Shown here piece by piece: positions 6,729 through 15,291 of a DNA stretch of 25,687 bases. A program made the position numbers and the translations under genes. Below the pieces are notes generated by a model. It saw nothing but the letters and a program-made list of their open reading frames with translations, searched no databases and had not been told where the DNA came from. This stretch comes from CAZUZD01 sp964624465 (GTDB taxonomy: Bacteria; Planctomycetota; Planctomycetia; Isosphaerales; Isosphaeraceae): positions 1-25,687 of the forward strand of contig CAZUZD010000049.1 of assembly GCA_964624465.1 (NCBI GenBank), in the 5' to 3' direction. The first letter of the stretch is position 1, and every line of letters starts with the position of its first letter.

Positions 6729-7257
6729 GCGCGTCCCGCCGCTCGCGCTCCAGCAGGAGCCGCTTGCGCTCGACGCCCCAGCGGAAGTTCACCAGCCGTC
6801 CGTCGGACCCCACGGCGCGATGGCAGGGGATGAACACGCCGATGCGATTGGCGCCGCAGGCCGCCCCTACGGCCCGCGCCGCCCCCGGCCGGCCGAGCTC
6901 CTCGGCGATCTGCCCGTAGCTCCGCGTCGTCCCCGGCGGGATCGCCCGCAGCGCGTCCCACACCGCCCGCTGGAACCCGGTGCCGCGCACGTCGAGCGGC
7001 ACGTCCGCTGGCAGGGGACCGCCGCCGATCCAGGCGACGATCGGCGCCACGAACCCGGCCAGGCCATCGGGATCGTCGTGCCACGTCGAGCCGGGCAGGG
7101 CGGTGGCCAGCACCCGCTCGGGGGCCTCGTCGTCGAACACCAGCGCCCGCAGGCCCCGCTCGCTCAGCGCCACGCCCATCGGCCCGATCGCCGTCGGGAC
7201 GACGGTCCGACGCAAGATCTCGGGCCCGGCGGCGACCGTTCGTGTTTCACGTGGCAC
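6715..7257 (-). CDS. ogt: Methylated-DNA--protein-cysteine methyltransferase
   Basis: This 180-residue suicide repair protein would transfer alkyl groups from O6-alkylguanine to its own cysteine. The C-terminal domain has the helix-turn-helix region RAIPPGTTRSYGQIAEELG, the arginine-finger and turn segment ARAVGAACGANRIGVFIPCH, and the active site PCHR with Cys145. WGVERKRLLLERE, typical of Ada/Ogt proteins, follows. The N-terminal domain is divergent and there is no Ada metal-binding or AraC domain, so it is a stand-alone Ogt type. The start is GTG at 7257 with GGAG 10 nt upstream. A parS-like site overlaps the first codons (7243-7258), encoding residues 1-5. ParB bound there could affect expression; this is inference. 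Confidence 0.93.
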   Translation of the reverse strand: MPRETRTVAAGPEILRRTVVPTAIGPMGVALSERGLRALVFDDEAPERVLATALPGSTWHDDPDGLAGFVAPIVAWIGGGPLPADVPLDVRGTGFQRAVWDALRAIPPGTTRSYGQIAEELGRPGAARAVGAACGANRIGVFIPCHRAVGSDGRLVNFRWGVERKRLLLERERRDAPAPG

Positions 7258-7258
7258 G
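7243..7258. promoter_or_regulatory. parS: parS-like site overlapping the ogt start codon
   Basis: TGTTTCACGTGGCACG matches the parS consensus TGTTTCACGTGAAACA at 13 of 16 positions, with an unbroken 11-base match on the left. It spans the first codons of ogt, about 5.7 kb from parB. It and the 2838 site share GTTTCACGTGG when read in the same orientation. Confidence 0.65.
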
Positions 7259-7292
7259 CTGGCGACTCCGGGATCGCTGTGGTCGAAATGGC

Positions 7293-7428
7293 GTGCCGTA
7301 GGGCGGATCAGCGGATCGTCATCCGCCGCGCCCGAACCTCGGCCGCTCGCCCGGCCGGTGCCGCACGTCGCGCGGAGGTCTCCGCCCCCGCGCGGCGGAT
7401 GACGCTCCGCTGATCCGCCCTACGGCAC
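7293..7428. repeat. REP doublet (REPIN-like element) 1
   Basis: The 39-nt arms at 7293-7331 and 7390-7428 are inverted copies of each other with a single mismatch, separated by 58 nt. Each arm begins at its outer end with GTGCCGTAGG and contains a small palindrome: stem GGCGGAT/ATCCGCC around a 12-nt loop with AGCGGAGCG (AGCGGATCG in the left arm). This is the architecture of repetitive extragenic palindromes arranged as an inverted pair, as mobilised elsewhere by RAYT (TnpA-REP) transposases. No such transposase is in the window. It lies between the 3' end of the S41 peptidase gene and the 5' end of ogt, so it may also influence transcript ends or mRNA stability. Confidence 0.85.
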
Positions 7429-7514
7429 CGCGAAGCGACGGCACACCAGGCTAACCCATCCGTGGGCGCCTGGCGTGCAAGAACCGGGAATGATGTGAGC
7501 GATCGTCGCCGCGA

Positions 7515-8630
7515 TCACTTCCCGAGCTGACGGCGGAGGTCGTCGATCTTGCGCTGGAGGTCGTGCTGCCGAGGGTCATTCTCCTTCCGGGCGGCGACGA
7601 GCAGCGTCTCCAGGGCGTCGAGGTGGGCGACGGTGAGGGCCTGGTCGGCGGCGGCGGGGCGGTCGGGGGTGACGCCGGTGCCTTCCCAGTTCGTCTTGCT
7701 GATCGGGTTGATCGCCCGGCCGCTGGGGACGAACATGCCGAAGTGGTCGTGGAGGCGTCGCACGCCGCCAGGGTGCGCCCCGCCGCCGGTCGTCTCGCCG
7801 ACGATCGTCGCCCGCTTCAGGTTCTGGAGGTTGTAGGTGAACTCCTCGCCGGCCGAGAAGGTGTGCGAGCTGGTCAGGACGTACACGGGCTTGGCCTGGC
7901 CGAAGCGGCGGCCGGGGACGTGGGGCAGGGTCCACCACTGGCGGGTGCTGTCGTCGGGCCGGAAGTACAGGTCGTTGAGGTGCACCGGCTCGCCGTCGAA
8001 GAGGTACGTCGTGAGGAACGCGACCATCGCCGGGTCGCCGCCGCCGTTCTGGCGGAGGTCGAGGATCAGGGCGTCGGTGTGCGCCAGGAAGGTCATGGCG
8101 GCGGCGGCCGTCTCGCCGCCGAGGTCGGGCGGCACGAACCCGCGCAGCTCCAGGTAGCCGACGTTGCCCGGCAGCCGCTCGACGCGCTCGAAGCCGTAGT
8201 TGACCTTCGCCGCGAACGCCTTCATCCGCTCGCGGAGCTCGGGCGGCGCGGCGTCGTCGCCCCCCTCGTCGGCCGCCATCGTCTCGTGGCGGTAATCGAG
8301 GTGCAGATGCTTGTCGTGGCTGATCGCCCGCAGATGCTCGGTGACCTTCGCGGCGAAGTCGCGGGCGCTGGTCAGCGCGTCGTACTCGCCGCGCTCCAGG
8401 CGGGCCTTGAGGTCGTCGGCCATCTTCGTGGCGACCTCGGGGAACACGTACGCGCGATCGAGCGCCGCGCGGGCCGCGGCGATCACGGCGGCGCGGGTGG
8501 TGGCGTCGATCGTCAGGTCGGGGGCCTCGGTCGGCGGCGGCCCTTGCGCCCGGGCGCCGACGCCAAACGTGAGGGCGCCGGCCAGGGTCGCCAGCGGCAG
8601 GCCGATCCGGGAGAGGAGCGAGCGGGGCAT
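7515..8630 (-). CDS. Secreted S41-family (tail-specific/IRBP-like) serine peptidase
   Basis: This 371-residue protein starts at ATG 8630, with GGAGGAA about 9 nt upstream. A signal peptide is visible (two arginines, hydrophobic LPLATLAGALTFGVG, then ARAQG near residue 29), so export is expected. Residues 40-145 form an N-terminal helical domain as in IRBP-like S41 proteins (YVFPEVA..MADDLKARLERGEY). The peptidase core carries VGYLELRGF, DALILDLRQNGGGDP (186-200), SSHTFSAGEEF with the probable nucleophile Ser259, and GETTGGGAHPG (278-288). No PDZ domain is evident. The C-terminus is a charged helix. The gene is monocistronic and flanked on both sides by REP doublets. The substrate is unknown; relatives degrade periplasmic peptides or misfolded proteins. 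Confidence 0.9.
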   Translation of the reverse strand: MPRSLLSRIGLPLATLAGALTFGVGARAQGPPPTEAPDLTIDATTRAAVIAAARAALDRAYVFPEVATKMADDLKARLERGEYDALTSARDFAAKVTEHLRAISHDKHLHLDYRHETMAADEGGDDAAPPELRERMKAFAAKVNYGFERVERLPGNVGYLELRGFVPPDLGGETAAAAMTFLAHTDALILDLRQNGGGDPAMVAFLTTYLFDGEPVHLNDLYFRPDDSTRQWWTLPHVPGRRFGQAKPVYVLTSSHTFSAGEEFTYNLQNLKRATIVGETTGGGAHPGGVRRLHDHFGMFVPSGRAINPISKTNWEGTGVTPDRPAAADQALTVAHLDALETLLVAARKENDPRQHDLQRKIDDLRRQLGK

Positions 8631-9270
8631 GGGGCGATTCCTCCGGTCCAGAGGGGGACGGGCCGCCCGCGACCGGCGGGGTCGGGGCGGAGACACATTC
8701 ACGGCGCCGGCGCCCCCGGGGGGCCTCCGTCGCCTCTGGTGCACGGCCTCGATCGACCCGACGACGCCGGCCTCGCCGCCCACGACGGCCACTCCCACGC
8801 CGTTGCGACGGCGGGCCAGGGGGCCGGGGCTCGGATCGTCCGGTGCGCTCCTCAGGTCGCGAAACCGTGGACACACACAGATTCGCAGCCCTCGACCCGT
8901 TATTGCGGCTCGCGTGCGAAAACTCCCCCGTGTCCCCGCCGCCCTGGGTGCGGCTCTCCCGGCTGGACGCGTCTGGCCGGCCACGGGCCCGATCGCCCCC
9001 GGGCACAGCAGCATCCCGGACGCCTCCGGATCCGGGCTCTGGCTCCGGACCGAAGTCCCGGAGGTCGGATGAGCACCGCGAAATCCGACGGTCGCGGAGG
9101 CGATCGCCTGTCGGTGCGCCGATCCGGCTCCTGCGGCAGGTTTGAATTCGTCCCTGGCTCCAGCCCGTCGGATTTCGCTCCGCTCATCCGACCGACGGGA
9201 GGGGAACCACCGGGGTGCCCTGGGTCCGTCCGCGGTGCCCGGATCCGATAGCCCCGGACCAGCGCGCAGG
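8631..9270. other. 640-bp non-coding region upstream of the S41 peptidase gene
   Basis: I see no credible gene here. It holds the leader and presumably the promoter of the S41 gene on the right-to-left strand, and REP doublet 2 at 9063-9193. Open frames through it have no recognisable protein features. A relatively less GC-rich patch near 8870-8935 could hold the promoter, but I cannot place -35/-10 boxes. Confidence 0.6.
9063..9193. repeat. REP doublet (REPIN-like element) 2
   Basis: The 29-nt arms at 9063-9091 and 9165-9193 are inverted copies differing only at three adjacent loop bases (ACC versus GGA), with a 73-nt spacer. Each arm folds as GTCGGAT/ATCCGAC around a 12-nt loop with GAGCGGAGCGAA in the right-hand copy. 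The layout is the same as in element 1: a 7-bp stem, a 12-nt loop and an inverted pair. A perfect 12-bp palindrome AGGCGATCGCCT lies in the spacer (9098-9109). The stem differs from element 1 by a compensated pair (G-C to T-A). Confidence 0.8.
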
Positions 9271-9585
9271 TCAGGAGCGGTGATAGTGCAGGGTGGCGTG
9301 CTGGCCGGGGGTGGCGGCGGCGTCGGACCAGGCGCCGTAAGCGAATCCGCGGTCGCGAACCCAGTCGAGCAGGCCGGCGCAGAGGGCGTCCCAGGTGGCG
9401 GCGCGGCGGTCGACGATCAGGGCGCGGGGGCGGTCGGTCTCGGGGTCGCGCTCGCCCATGACGGCGACGGCGGGGCCGTAGCGGGCCGTGAGCGCGGTGA
9501 GCAGGGCATCGCTGGCCAGGTCGGGCGCATCGAGCCCCTCGATGAGATGACTCATCCCGACGTGGCGGAGGGTGAGCGTGGGCAT
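9271..9585 (-). CDS. Hypothetical protein, 104 residues
   Basis: I do not recognise this protein. It is small and soluble, with no signal peptide or membrane segment. It starts MPTLTLRHVGMSHLIEGLD and ends ATLHYHRS, with charged and aromatic residues placed as in a folded alpha/beta domain (for example AVAVMGERDPETDRPRALIV and LLDWVRDRGFAYGAW). The ATG at 9585 has no strong ribosome binding site. It lies 132 bp downstream of the MMPL gene on the same strand and could be co-transcribed. A chance open frame cannot be excluded in DNA this GC-rich, but the amino-acid composition looks more protein-like than that of the antisense frames. Confidence 0.55.
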   Translation of the reverse strand: MPTLTLRHVGMSHLIEGLDAPDLASDALLTALTARYGPAVAVMGERDPETDRPRALIVDRRAATWDALCAGLLDWVRDRGFAYGAWSDAAATPGQHATLHYHRS

Positions 9586-9717
9586 GTCGCGGTTCGAGGC
9601 GGGTGAGGCGCCCCGGGTCGGGACGCGGGACCGGGAATCGGCCGACCAGCGGGTCCTATGAGGACGGCCCGAGGATAGCGGGCCCGCCGGGCTCCGGCAA
9701 GCGGCCGACCCCGAGGG

Positions 9718-12504
9718 CTAGGGGGTGGACGAGTCGAGGGCCCGCACCACGGCGGCCAGACCGCCGGCCGTGGCGCCGGCGGGGCTCGTCGTGGATCCGG
9801 CGGCGGCGAGCAACGACGACCGGCGGCGACGGCCCTCGACGCGGTGGTGGATCAGCCAGTGGCCGCACGGCACGAGGATCGGCCGCACGAGCATGGCGTC
9901 GACCGTGATCCCGACGATCAGCGCGAAGCCGAGCTGCCGCAGCGACGCCAGCGGCGAGAACAGGAACGCCGCGAAGCTGCACACCGTGATCGCCGCCGCC
10001 GAGCTGATCAGCCCGCCGGTCTGGGCCACCGCGCGGTTGATGCCCGCCTTGAGCCCGAGCGCCTTGACCTCCTGCTGGAGCCGGGTCATGAGGAAGATGT
10101 TGTAGTCCACCCCCACGGCCACCAGCAGCACGAACAGGAACAGCGGCACCTTCCAGTCGAGCCCCTCGGCCCCCAGCGCGGTGACGAACACCAGGTGCGT
10201 GATCCCGAGGGCGAAGGCGTACGTCAGCACCATGGTCGCGACCAGGTTGGCACAGGCCCAGACGTCGCGCAGGGTCAGCAGCAGGATCAGGAACACGCCC
10301 AGGGGCACCACCACCCAGGTCTGCCGCTGGTCGTGCTGCGTCATCGCCCAGATGTCGGCCGACTGCGCGTTGCTGCCGGTCAGGGCCACGGCGGCGATCG
10401 GCACCTCGTCCTGATCGGTGAGGAACTCGCGGATCCGGCGCCGCAGCGAGTTGACCTGGCGCATGGCCTCGGTCGAGAACAGCCGATCGGCCTGGATCAG
10501 GTCGAAGCGCGCCAGCCGGCCGTCGGGGGAGATGTAGGTGTCGAGGCTGCGCTGGAGGTCGGGGTAGTCGCGGATCGTGGCCCGGGTGATCAGCAGCCGG
10601 TCGAGCGCCCGGCGGCCGACCGGGTCGTCGAGGATGGCCGAGACCTCCTTGCGGGCCCGGGTCGACCCGGCGGCGATCTGGCCGGCGCCGTCGGCGGCCA
10701 GCACCAGCTCGCGGCGCATCGCCTCGATCGGGTCGGCGGCCTTGTCCCCCGTCGCGGCCGACTCCGGCGCCCCCGGGCCGGCCGGCGGTGCGGGGGCCGG
10801 GGCAGGGGCCGGCGGGGTCGCGGGCTTGCCGCCGAACATGGCGGCGGTGGCCTGCGAGAGGTTCTTCGCGATCGCCTGGCCGTTGGCCCCCGGGGTGGCG
10901 GTGAGGTCGACGCCGGTGTAGCGGCGGATCCGCTGGACCAGGTCGAGCCGGGCGGCGCCCTCGAGCAGGCCCTTCTGGAGCCGCTGCGCACCGTCGGCGA
11001 TCTGCCCGAAGCCGTCGTTGACCGTGCCCAGCCGCGCCGAGAGCCGCGCCGGCTCCAGCGGCGCCGTACTGCCCAGCGGCTGGGTGGCCGACCGCACCTC
11101 GACCAGCCGGCGCTGGCGAGCCAGCAGCCGGCTCAGGTCGTCGATCAGCGCCAGGCCGTCAGAGCTGCGCAGGTCGGCGTCGGCCCGCACCAGCACCGTC
11201 AGCGGTGCCACCGTACCGGGGCCGAACTTCTCGGCCACCAGCCGGAACGTCTGGACCGGCGGCTCGTCGCCGCGCATCTCGCTGAGGAGGTCTTGCAGGT
11301 ACTTCGTGGTCAGGCCAAGCACGCCCACCGGCACCATCACCAGCAGCGCCAGGGCGATCGCCTGCCAGGGCCGGGCGAGCACGCGGCGGCCGATGTCGTC
11401 CCAGAGGCCCGAGGAGGGTCGCGTCATCCAGGCGAACGCCCGCGGCCGCCGCTGCGCCAGCAAGATCAGGAGCGCCGGCGTCAGGGTCAGGCAGGCCGCC
11501 AGGGTGATCGCCAGCCCCAGCGCCACGCTCGGGCCCGTGCTGGAAAAGAGCTTGAACTGGGTCGTGCCCATCAGCAGCAGGCCGACCATGACGGTGCCGG
11601 CCGAGGTCAGCAGCGGCTCGGTCGAGTGCCGCAGGGCCGTGCGCATGGCGCCAGCCGGGTTGGCGGCATTCCAGTGCTCACCGAACCGCCACGAGATCAG
11701 GAGGCAGAAGTCGGTGCCGCAGCCGAAGAGGATCACGATCAGGAACAGCTCGACCAGCGGCGACACCTCCCACCCGGCCACCGCCAGCCAGCCCAGCGCC
11801 CCGCGCGAGAGCACCACGCCGATGCCGATGGTCGCCAGCGGCACCAGGGCGAGCAGGGGGGAGCGGTACACGACCAGGAGCACGGCCAGCAGCAGGAACA
11901 CGGTGGCCAGCGCCGCGCGGTCGAGCGAGGTCTGCACGTCCTCCATGTAGCCGCGGCCGATGACCGCGTCGCCGCTCCAGCGCACCGAGAGGCCGGGCGG
12001 GGGCGCGACCTCGGCCCCCATCGCCTCGAGCTGCCCGACGGCGCGCTGGGTCACCGGCGCCACGAACGACTGGCTCAGCGGCACGAGCACCAGCCGCAGG
12101 GTGCCATCGCGGCTGACCAGGCGCTCGGCGATCTCGGGTGTCGCGCCCGGCCCGAGCACGCGCAGGACGATCTCGGGCCGATCGCGGGCCCCGAGCCGAC
12201 GTTCCAGGGCGCGGGCGTACCCGGCGTCGGCGTCCGTCAGGCCCTCGGGGCGGTGCAGGGCGACCAGCGCCAGGGATTCGAACCACTGGTCGGGCCAGAG
12301 CTCGCGGAGCAGGCCGGCGGCGCGGGCGCTCTCGGCGTTCTCGGGGATCAACCCGGCCTGGCCCTCGGCGGCCAGCTTCGTCAGGTCGGGCGCCAGGGCC
12401 GCGACCAGGCCGGTGAGGATCAACCAGGCGAGCACCGTCCACGCGGGCCGGCGGGTCACGAACTGGCGGACGCCCAGCCTGGGCTTCGGCAGCGAGAGCG
12501 GCAT
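9718..12504 (-). CDS. MMPL/RND-superfamily membrane transporter
   Basis: This 928-residue inner-membrane protein has the duplicated RND layout of one transmembrane helix, a large extracytoplasmic domain and a five- to six-helix bundle, repeated twice. Helices are visible near 22-40, 200-233, 250-270, 300-350 and 382-400, and again in the last 230 residues. The bundles carry FGCGTDFCLLISWRFGE (260-276) and VGVDYNIFLMTRLQQE, the Asp-containing motifs of MMPL proteins. The second extracytoplasmic domain includes a Pro/Ala-rich linker at about 560-580. Relatives export lipids, hopanoids or other hydrophobic molecules using proton motive force; the substrate here cannot be inferred. The ATG at 12504 has GGAGG 11 nt upstream; an upstream extension would add unmatched residues. 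It is divergent from rnr. Confidence 0.92.
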   Translation of the reverse strand: MPLSLPKPRLGVRQFVTRRPAWTVLAWLILTGLVAALAPDLTKLAAEGQAGLIPENAESARAAGLLRELWPDQWFESLALVALHRPEGLTDADAGYARALERRLGARDRPEIVLRVLGPGATPEIAERLVSRDGTLRLVLVPLSQSFVAPVTQRAVGQLEAMGAEVAPPPGLSVRWSGDAVIGRGYMEDVQTSLDRAALATVFLLLAVLLVVYRSPLLALVPLATIGIGVVLSRGALGWLAVAGWEVSPLVELFLIVILFGCGTDFCLLISWRFGEHWNAANPAGAMRTALRHSTEPLLTSAGTVMVGLLLMGTTQFKLFSSTGPSVALGLAITLAACLTLTPALLILLAQRRPRAFAWMTRPSSGLWDDIGRRVLARPWQAIALALLVMVPVGVLGLTTKYLQDLLSEMRGDEPPVQTFRLVAEKFGPGTVAPLTVLVRADADLRSSDGLALIDDLSRLLARQRRLVEVRSATQPLGSTAPLEPARLSARLGTVNDGFGQIADGAQRLQKGLLEGAARLDLVQRIRRYTGVDLTATPGANGQAIAKNLSQATAAMFGGKPATPPAPAPAPAPPAGPGAPESAATGDKAADPIEAMRRELVLAADGAGQIAAGSTRARKEVSAILDDPVGRRALDRLLITRATIRDYPDLQRSLDTYISPDGRLARFDLIQADRLFSTEAMRQVNSLRRRIREFLTDQDEVPIAAVALTGSNAQSADIWAMTQHDQRQTWVVVPLGVFLILLLTLRDVWACANLVATMVLTYAFALGITHLVFVTALGAEGLDWKVPLFLFVLLVAVGVDYNIFLMTRLQQEVKALGLKAGINRAVAQTGGLISSAAAITVCSFAAFLFSPLASLRQLGFALIVGITVDAMLVRPILVPCGHWLIHHRVEGRRRRSSLLAAAGSTTSPAGATAGGLAAVVRALDSSTP

Positions 12505-12889
12505 CGTGCGTGCGGCCTCCGAGCCTTCGGGCCGCGCCGGCTCCACCACCGTCGCCTGCGGGCCACGCCGGTCCGTGGCCGCGCCGGCCGGGGAACTGCT
12601 CCCCCGACCCGCCCCACCACGGCGCCGATCGCCGCCCCTGCCCCGACTGCAAGTCTCCGTCGGTCCCGGCATGCCGGGATCCAATTCCGCTATTGTGCCG
12701 ATTTTGACGATTTTGACCAGGCCCCTCCCGGCCGCCCGACCTGGCCGCCGCCGTTGTGGGATCGCGGCCACGGCACCGGCGCTGCACAATGGAGGCTGGT
12801 GGCGCGGTCCGGATTCGCCCTGGGCACGCCGACGCCCAACCGACCGATCCCGCTCCGCATCGACCTGACTCGCGGCCGAGGGCCCCCCG
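12505..12889. promoter_or_regulatory. Divergent promoter region between the MMPL gene and rnr, with palindrome and tandem repeat
   Basis: These 385 bp hold no gene. A perfect 16-bp palindrome, TCCCGGCATGCCGGGA (12664-12679), is followed by a relatively AT-rich patch with a tandem duplication of GATTTTGAC (12700-12708 and 12709-12717). The palindrome has the form of a dimeric repressor site and the AT-rich patch is the likeliest place for a promoter. Which gene it controls is unknown. No repressor gene is adjacent. Confidence 0.45.
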
Positions 12890-15226
12890 ATGGACGAACA
12901 CACCGACCGCATCCTGGGCTACTTCGGCCGCGACGACGCCCGACCGTCCACCGCCAAGGCCCTGGCCAAACGCCTCGAGATCGACCCCGAGCAGTTCATC
13001 GAGTTCCGCCGCACCCTCAAGCGCCTGATCCGCGAGGGCAAGCTCGACATCGCCAAGGACAAGACGCTGAGCAAGCCGGCGGTCAAGGTCGGCACCGTGG
13101 TGGGCACCTTCCGGCGCACCTCCAAGGGCTTCGGCTTCGTCAGGCCCCAGGGCGCCCCCAAGGGCCAGCGCGATCAGGACATCTACATCTCCGCCGAGGC
13201 CGCCGGCGACGCCTCCACCGGCGACGAGGTGGCCGTCAAGATCACCAAACGCTCGAAGATCAAGGGCGCCAACCCCGAGGGGGCGATCATCAAGGTCGTC
13301 GCCCGCGCCTCGGGCCTGTTCGTCGGCACCTACTTCGAGGAGGACGGCGAGGGGTTCGTCAAGGTCGACGGCACCACCTTCCACGCCCCCATCAGCGTCG
13401 GCGACCCCGGCGCCAAGGGCGCCAAGCCGGGCGAGAAGGTGACCATCGAGATGGTCCGCTACCCGACCCCCGCCCGGCTGGGCGAGGCGGTGCTCACCGA
13501 GGTCCTCGGCGAGCGCGGGCAGCCCGGCGTCGACACCCTCACCGTGATCCGCGCCTTCGGCATCCCCGACCACTTCGACGACGAGATCCTGCTCGAGGCC
13601 CGCGAGCAGGCCAAACGCTTCGACGAGGACACCCTCGGCGACCGCACCGACCTGCGGGACGTGCTCACCGTCACCATCGACCCGGCCACCGCCCGCGACT
13701 TCGACGACGCCATCAGCCTGAGCCACGATGCCAAGGGGTTCTGGAACCTCACGGTGCACATCGCCGACGTCTCGCACTTCGTGCCGGTGAACTCCGCGCT
13801 CGACAGCGAGGCCCGCAAGCGCGGCACCAGCGTGTACCTGCCCGACCGCGTCATCCCCATGCTCCCCGAGGTCCTCTCCAACAGCCTGGCCAGCCTCCAG
13901 GAGGGGAAGACCCGGTACACGATGAGCGTGCTCATGCAGTTCGACGCCGAGGGCCGCCGCACCGACGTCGAGCTGGCGCGCTCGGCCATCCGCGTCGATC
14001 GCCGCTTCAGCTACGAGCAGGCGATGGCCGTCATGAACGACCCGCAGGGGCATCCCGTCCCCAACGTGACCCCCGAGGTCCGCGACCTGCTCGGGCGCAT
14101 GCTCGAGCTCGCCCGCATCCTCCGCAAGCGAAGGTTCGCCCGCGGGGCCCTCGAACTGGTCATGCCCGAGGTCGAGGTCGAGCTCGACGACCAAGGGCAG
14201 GTCAGTGGCGCCCACCTGGCGCCCGACGACGAGAGCCACCAGGTCATCGAGGAGTTCATGCTCGCGGCCAACGAGGCCGTCGCCGAGCAGCTCACCGCGC
14301 GCAAGATCGGCTTCCTCCGCCGCACCCACGCCGACCCCGAGCCAAGCAAGCTCCGGCAGTTCGCCGAGTTCGCCCGCACCCTGGGCTACCCCATCGAGCA
14401 GGCCCTCAGCCGCTTCGAGCTCCAGCGCGTGCTCAAGGCCTCCGACGGCAAGCCCGAGCGCTACGCCGTGCACTACGGCCTGCTGCGGAGCCTGAAGCAG
14501 GCCGTCTATTCCCCCGAGCACGCCGGCCACTACGCGCTGGCCAGCGAGGACTACTGCCACTTCACCTCGCCGATCCGCCGCTACCCCGACCTCCAGGTCC
14601 ACCGCCAGATTGCCGCCGTCATCGCCGGCCGCGTGCCGCGCTCCGACCTCGACGAGCTGCACGTGCTGGGCGAGCACTGCACCCGCACCGAGAAGCGCGC
14701 CGAGCTGGCCGAGCGCGAGCTGATCAAGATCAAGCTGCTCACGCACCTCGAGACGCGCATCGGCGAGACGTTCCACGCCATGATCATCGGCGTCGAGGAC
14801 TTCGGCCTGTTCTGCCAGCTCGTCGAGCTGCCCGTCGAGGGCCTCGTCCACGTCACCAGCCTGGCCGACGACTACTACTACCTGGAGGAGGGGACCCACA
14901 CCCTCGTCGGTCGCTCCGCCGGCCGCCGCTACCGGCTGGGCGACCGCCTGGAGGTCGTGGTCGCCCGGGTGGATGTCGACCGTCGCGAGCTGGCGCTGCT
15001 GCCCGCCGATCACCCCGAGGCGAATCTCCCCCCCTCGCGCACGACCGCCCCGGCCGGCCGGTCCACCCGCGTGCCCCGCGTCTCGCTGGCCGGCCTGCCC
15101 CCCGAGCTCGGCCGTTCGAGCCGCCCGCGCCCCAAGATCGGCGGCGGCCGTGGCCCCAAGAAGTCCAGCCGCGCCAAGCCGGCCAAGGGTCGAGGCAAGG
15201 GGAAGGGGAAGCGCAAGGGACGCTGA
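12890..15226 (+). CDS. rnr: Ribonuclease R (RNB-family 3'-5' exoribonuclease)
   Basis: This 778-residue processive exonuclease degrades structured RNA from the 3' end. In order it has an N-terminal winged-helix-like segment (1-60, typical of RNase R rather than RNase II) and cold-shock domains (GTVVGTFRRTSKGFGFV at 68-84, GLFVGTY further on). The RNB catalytic domain has DPATARDFDDA, with metal-binding Asp264, Asp270, Asp272 and Asp273, and later TSPIRRYPDLQVHRQ. An S1 domain (GVEDFGLFCQLVELPVEGL) and a strongly basic Gly/Lys/Arg tail, GKGKGKRKGR, complete it. All expected catalytic residues are present. The ATG at 12890 follows a GAGGG about 8 nt upstream. It may share transcription with the downstream secreted HEAT-repeat gene, but a 230-bp gap separates them. 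Confidence 0.96.
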   Translation: MDEHTDRILGYFGRDDARPSTAKALAKRLEIDPEQFIEFRRTLKRLIREGKLDIAKDKTLSKPAVKVGTVVGTFRRTSKGFGFVRPQGAPKGQRDQDIYISAEAAGDASTGDEVAVKITKRSKIKGANPEGAIIKVVARASGLFVGTYFEEDGEGFVKVDGTTFHAPISVGDPGAKGAKPGEKVTIEMVRYPTPARLGEAVLTEVLGERGQPGVDTLTVIRAFGIPDHFDDEILLEAREQAKRFDEDTLGDRTDLRDVLTVTIDPATARDFDDAISLSHDAKGFWNLTVHIADVSHFVPVNSALDSEARKRGTSVYLPDRVIPMLPEVLSNSLASLQEGKTRYTMSVLMQFDAEGRRTDVELARSAIRVDRRFSYEQAMAVMNDPQGHPVPNVTPEVRDLLGRMLELARILRKRRFARGALELVMPEVEVELDDQGQVSGAHLAPDDESHQVIEEFMLAANEAVAEQLTARKIGFLRRTHADPEPSKLRQFAEFARTLGYPIEQALSRFELQRVLKASDGKPERYAVHYGLLRSLKQAVYSPEHAGHYALASEDYCHFTSPIRRYPDLQVHRQIAAVIAGRVPRSDLDELHVLGEHCTRTEKRAELAERELIKIKLLTHLETRIGETFHAMIIGVEDFGLFCQLVELPVEGLVHVTSLADDYYYLEEGTHTLVGRSAGRRYRLGDRLEVVVARVDVDRRELALLPADHPEANLPPSRTTAPAGRSTRVPRVSLAGLPPELGRSSRPRPKIGGGRGPKKSSRAKPAKGRGKGKGKRKGR

Positions 15227-15291
15227 CGGCGGGGGCCCGCGCCCGGGGCGAACGGGCGGGCCCTGGCGGAATCGCGACGGCCGGGCGGGTT

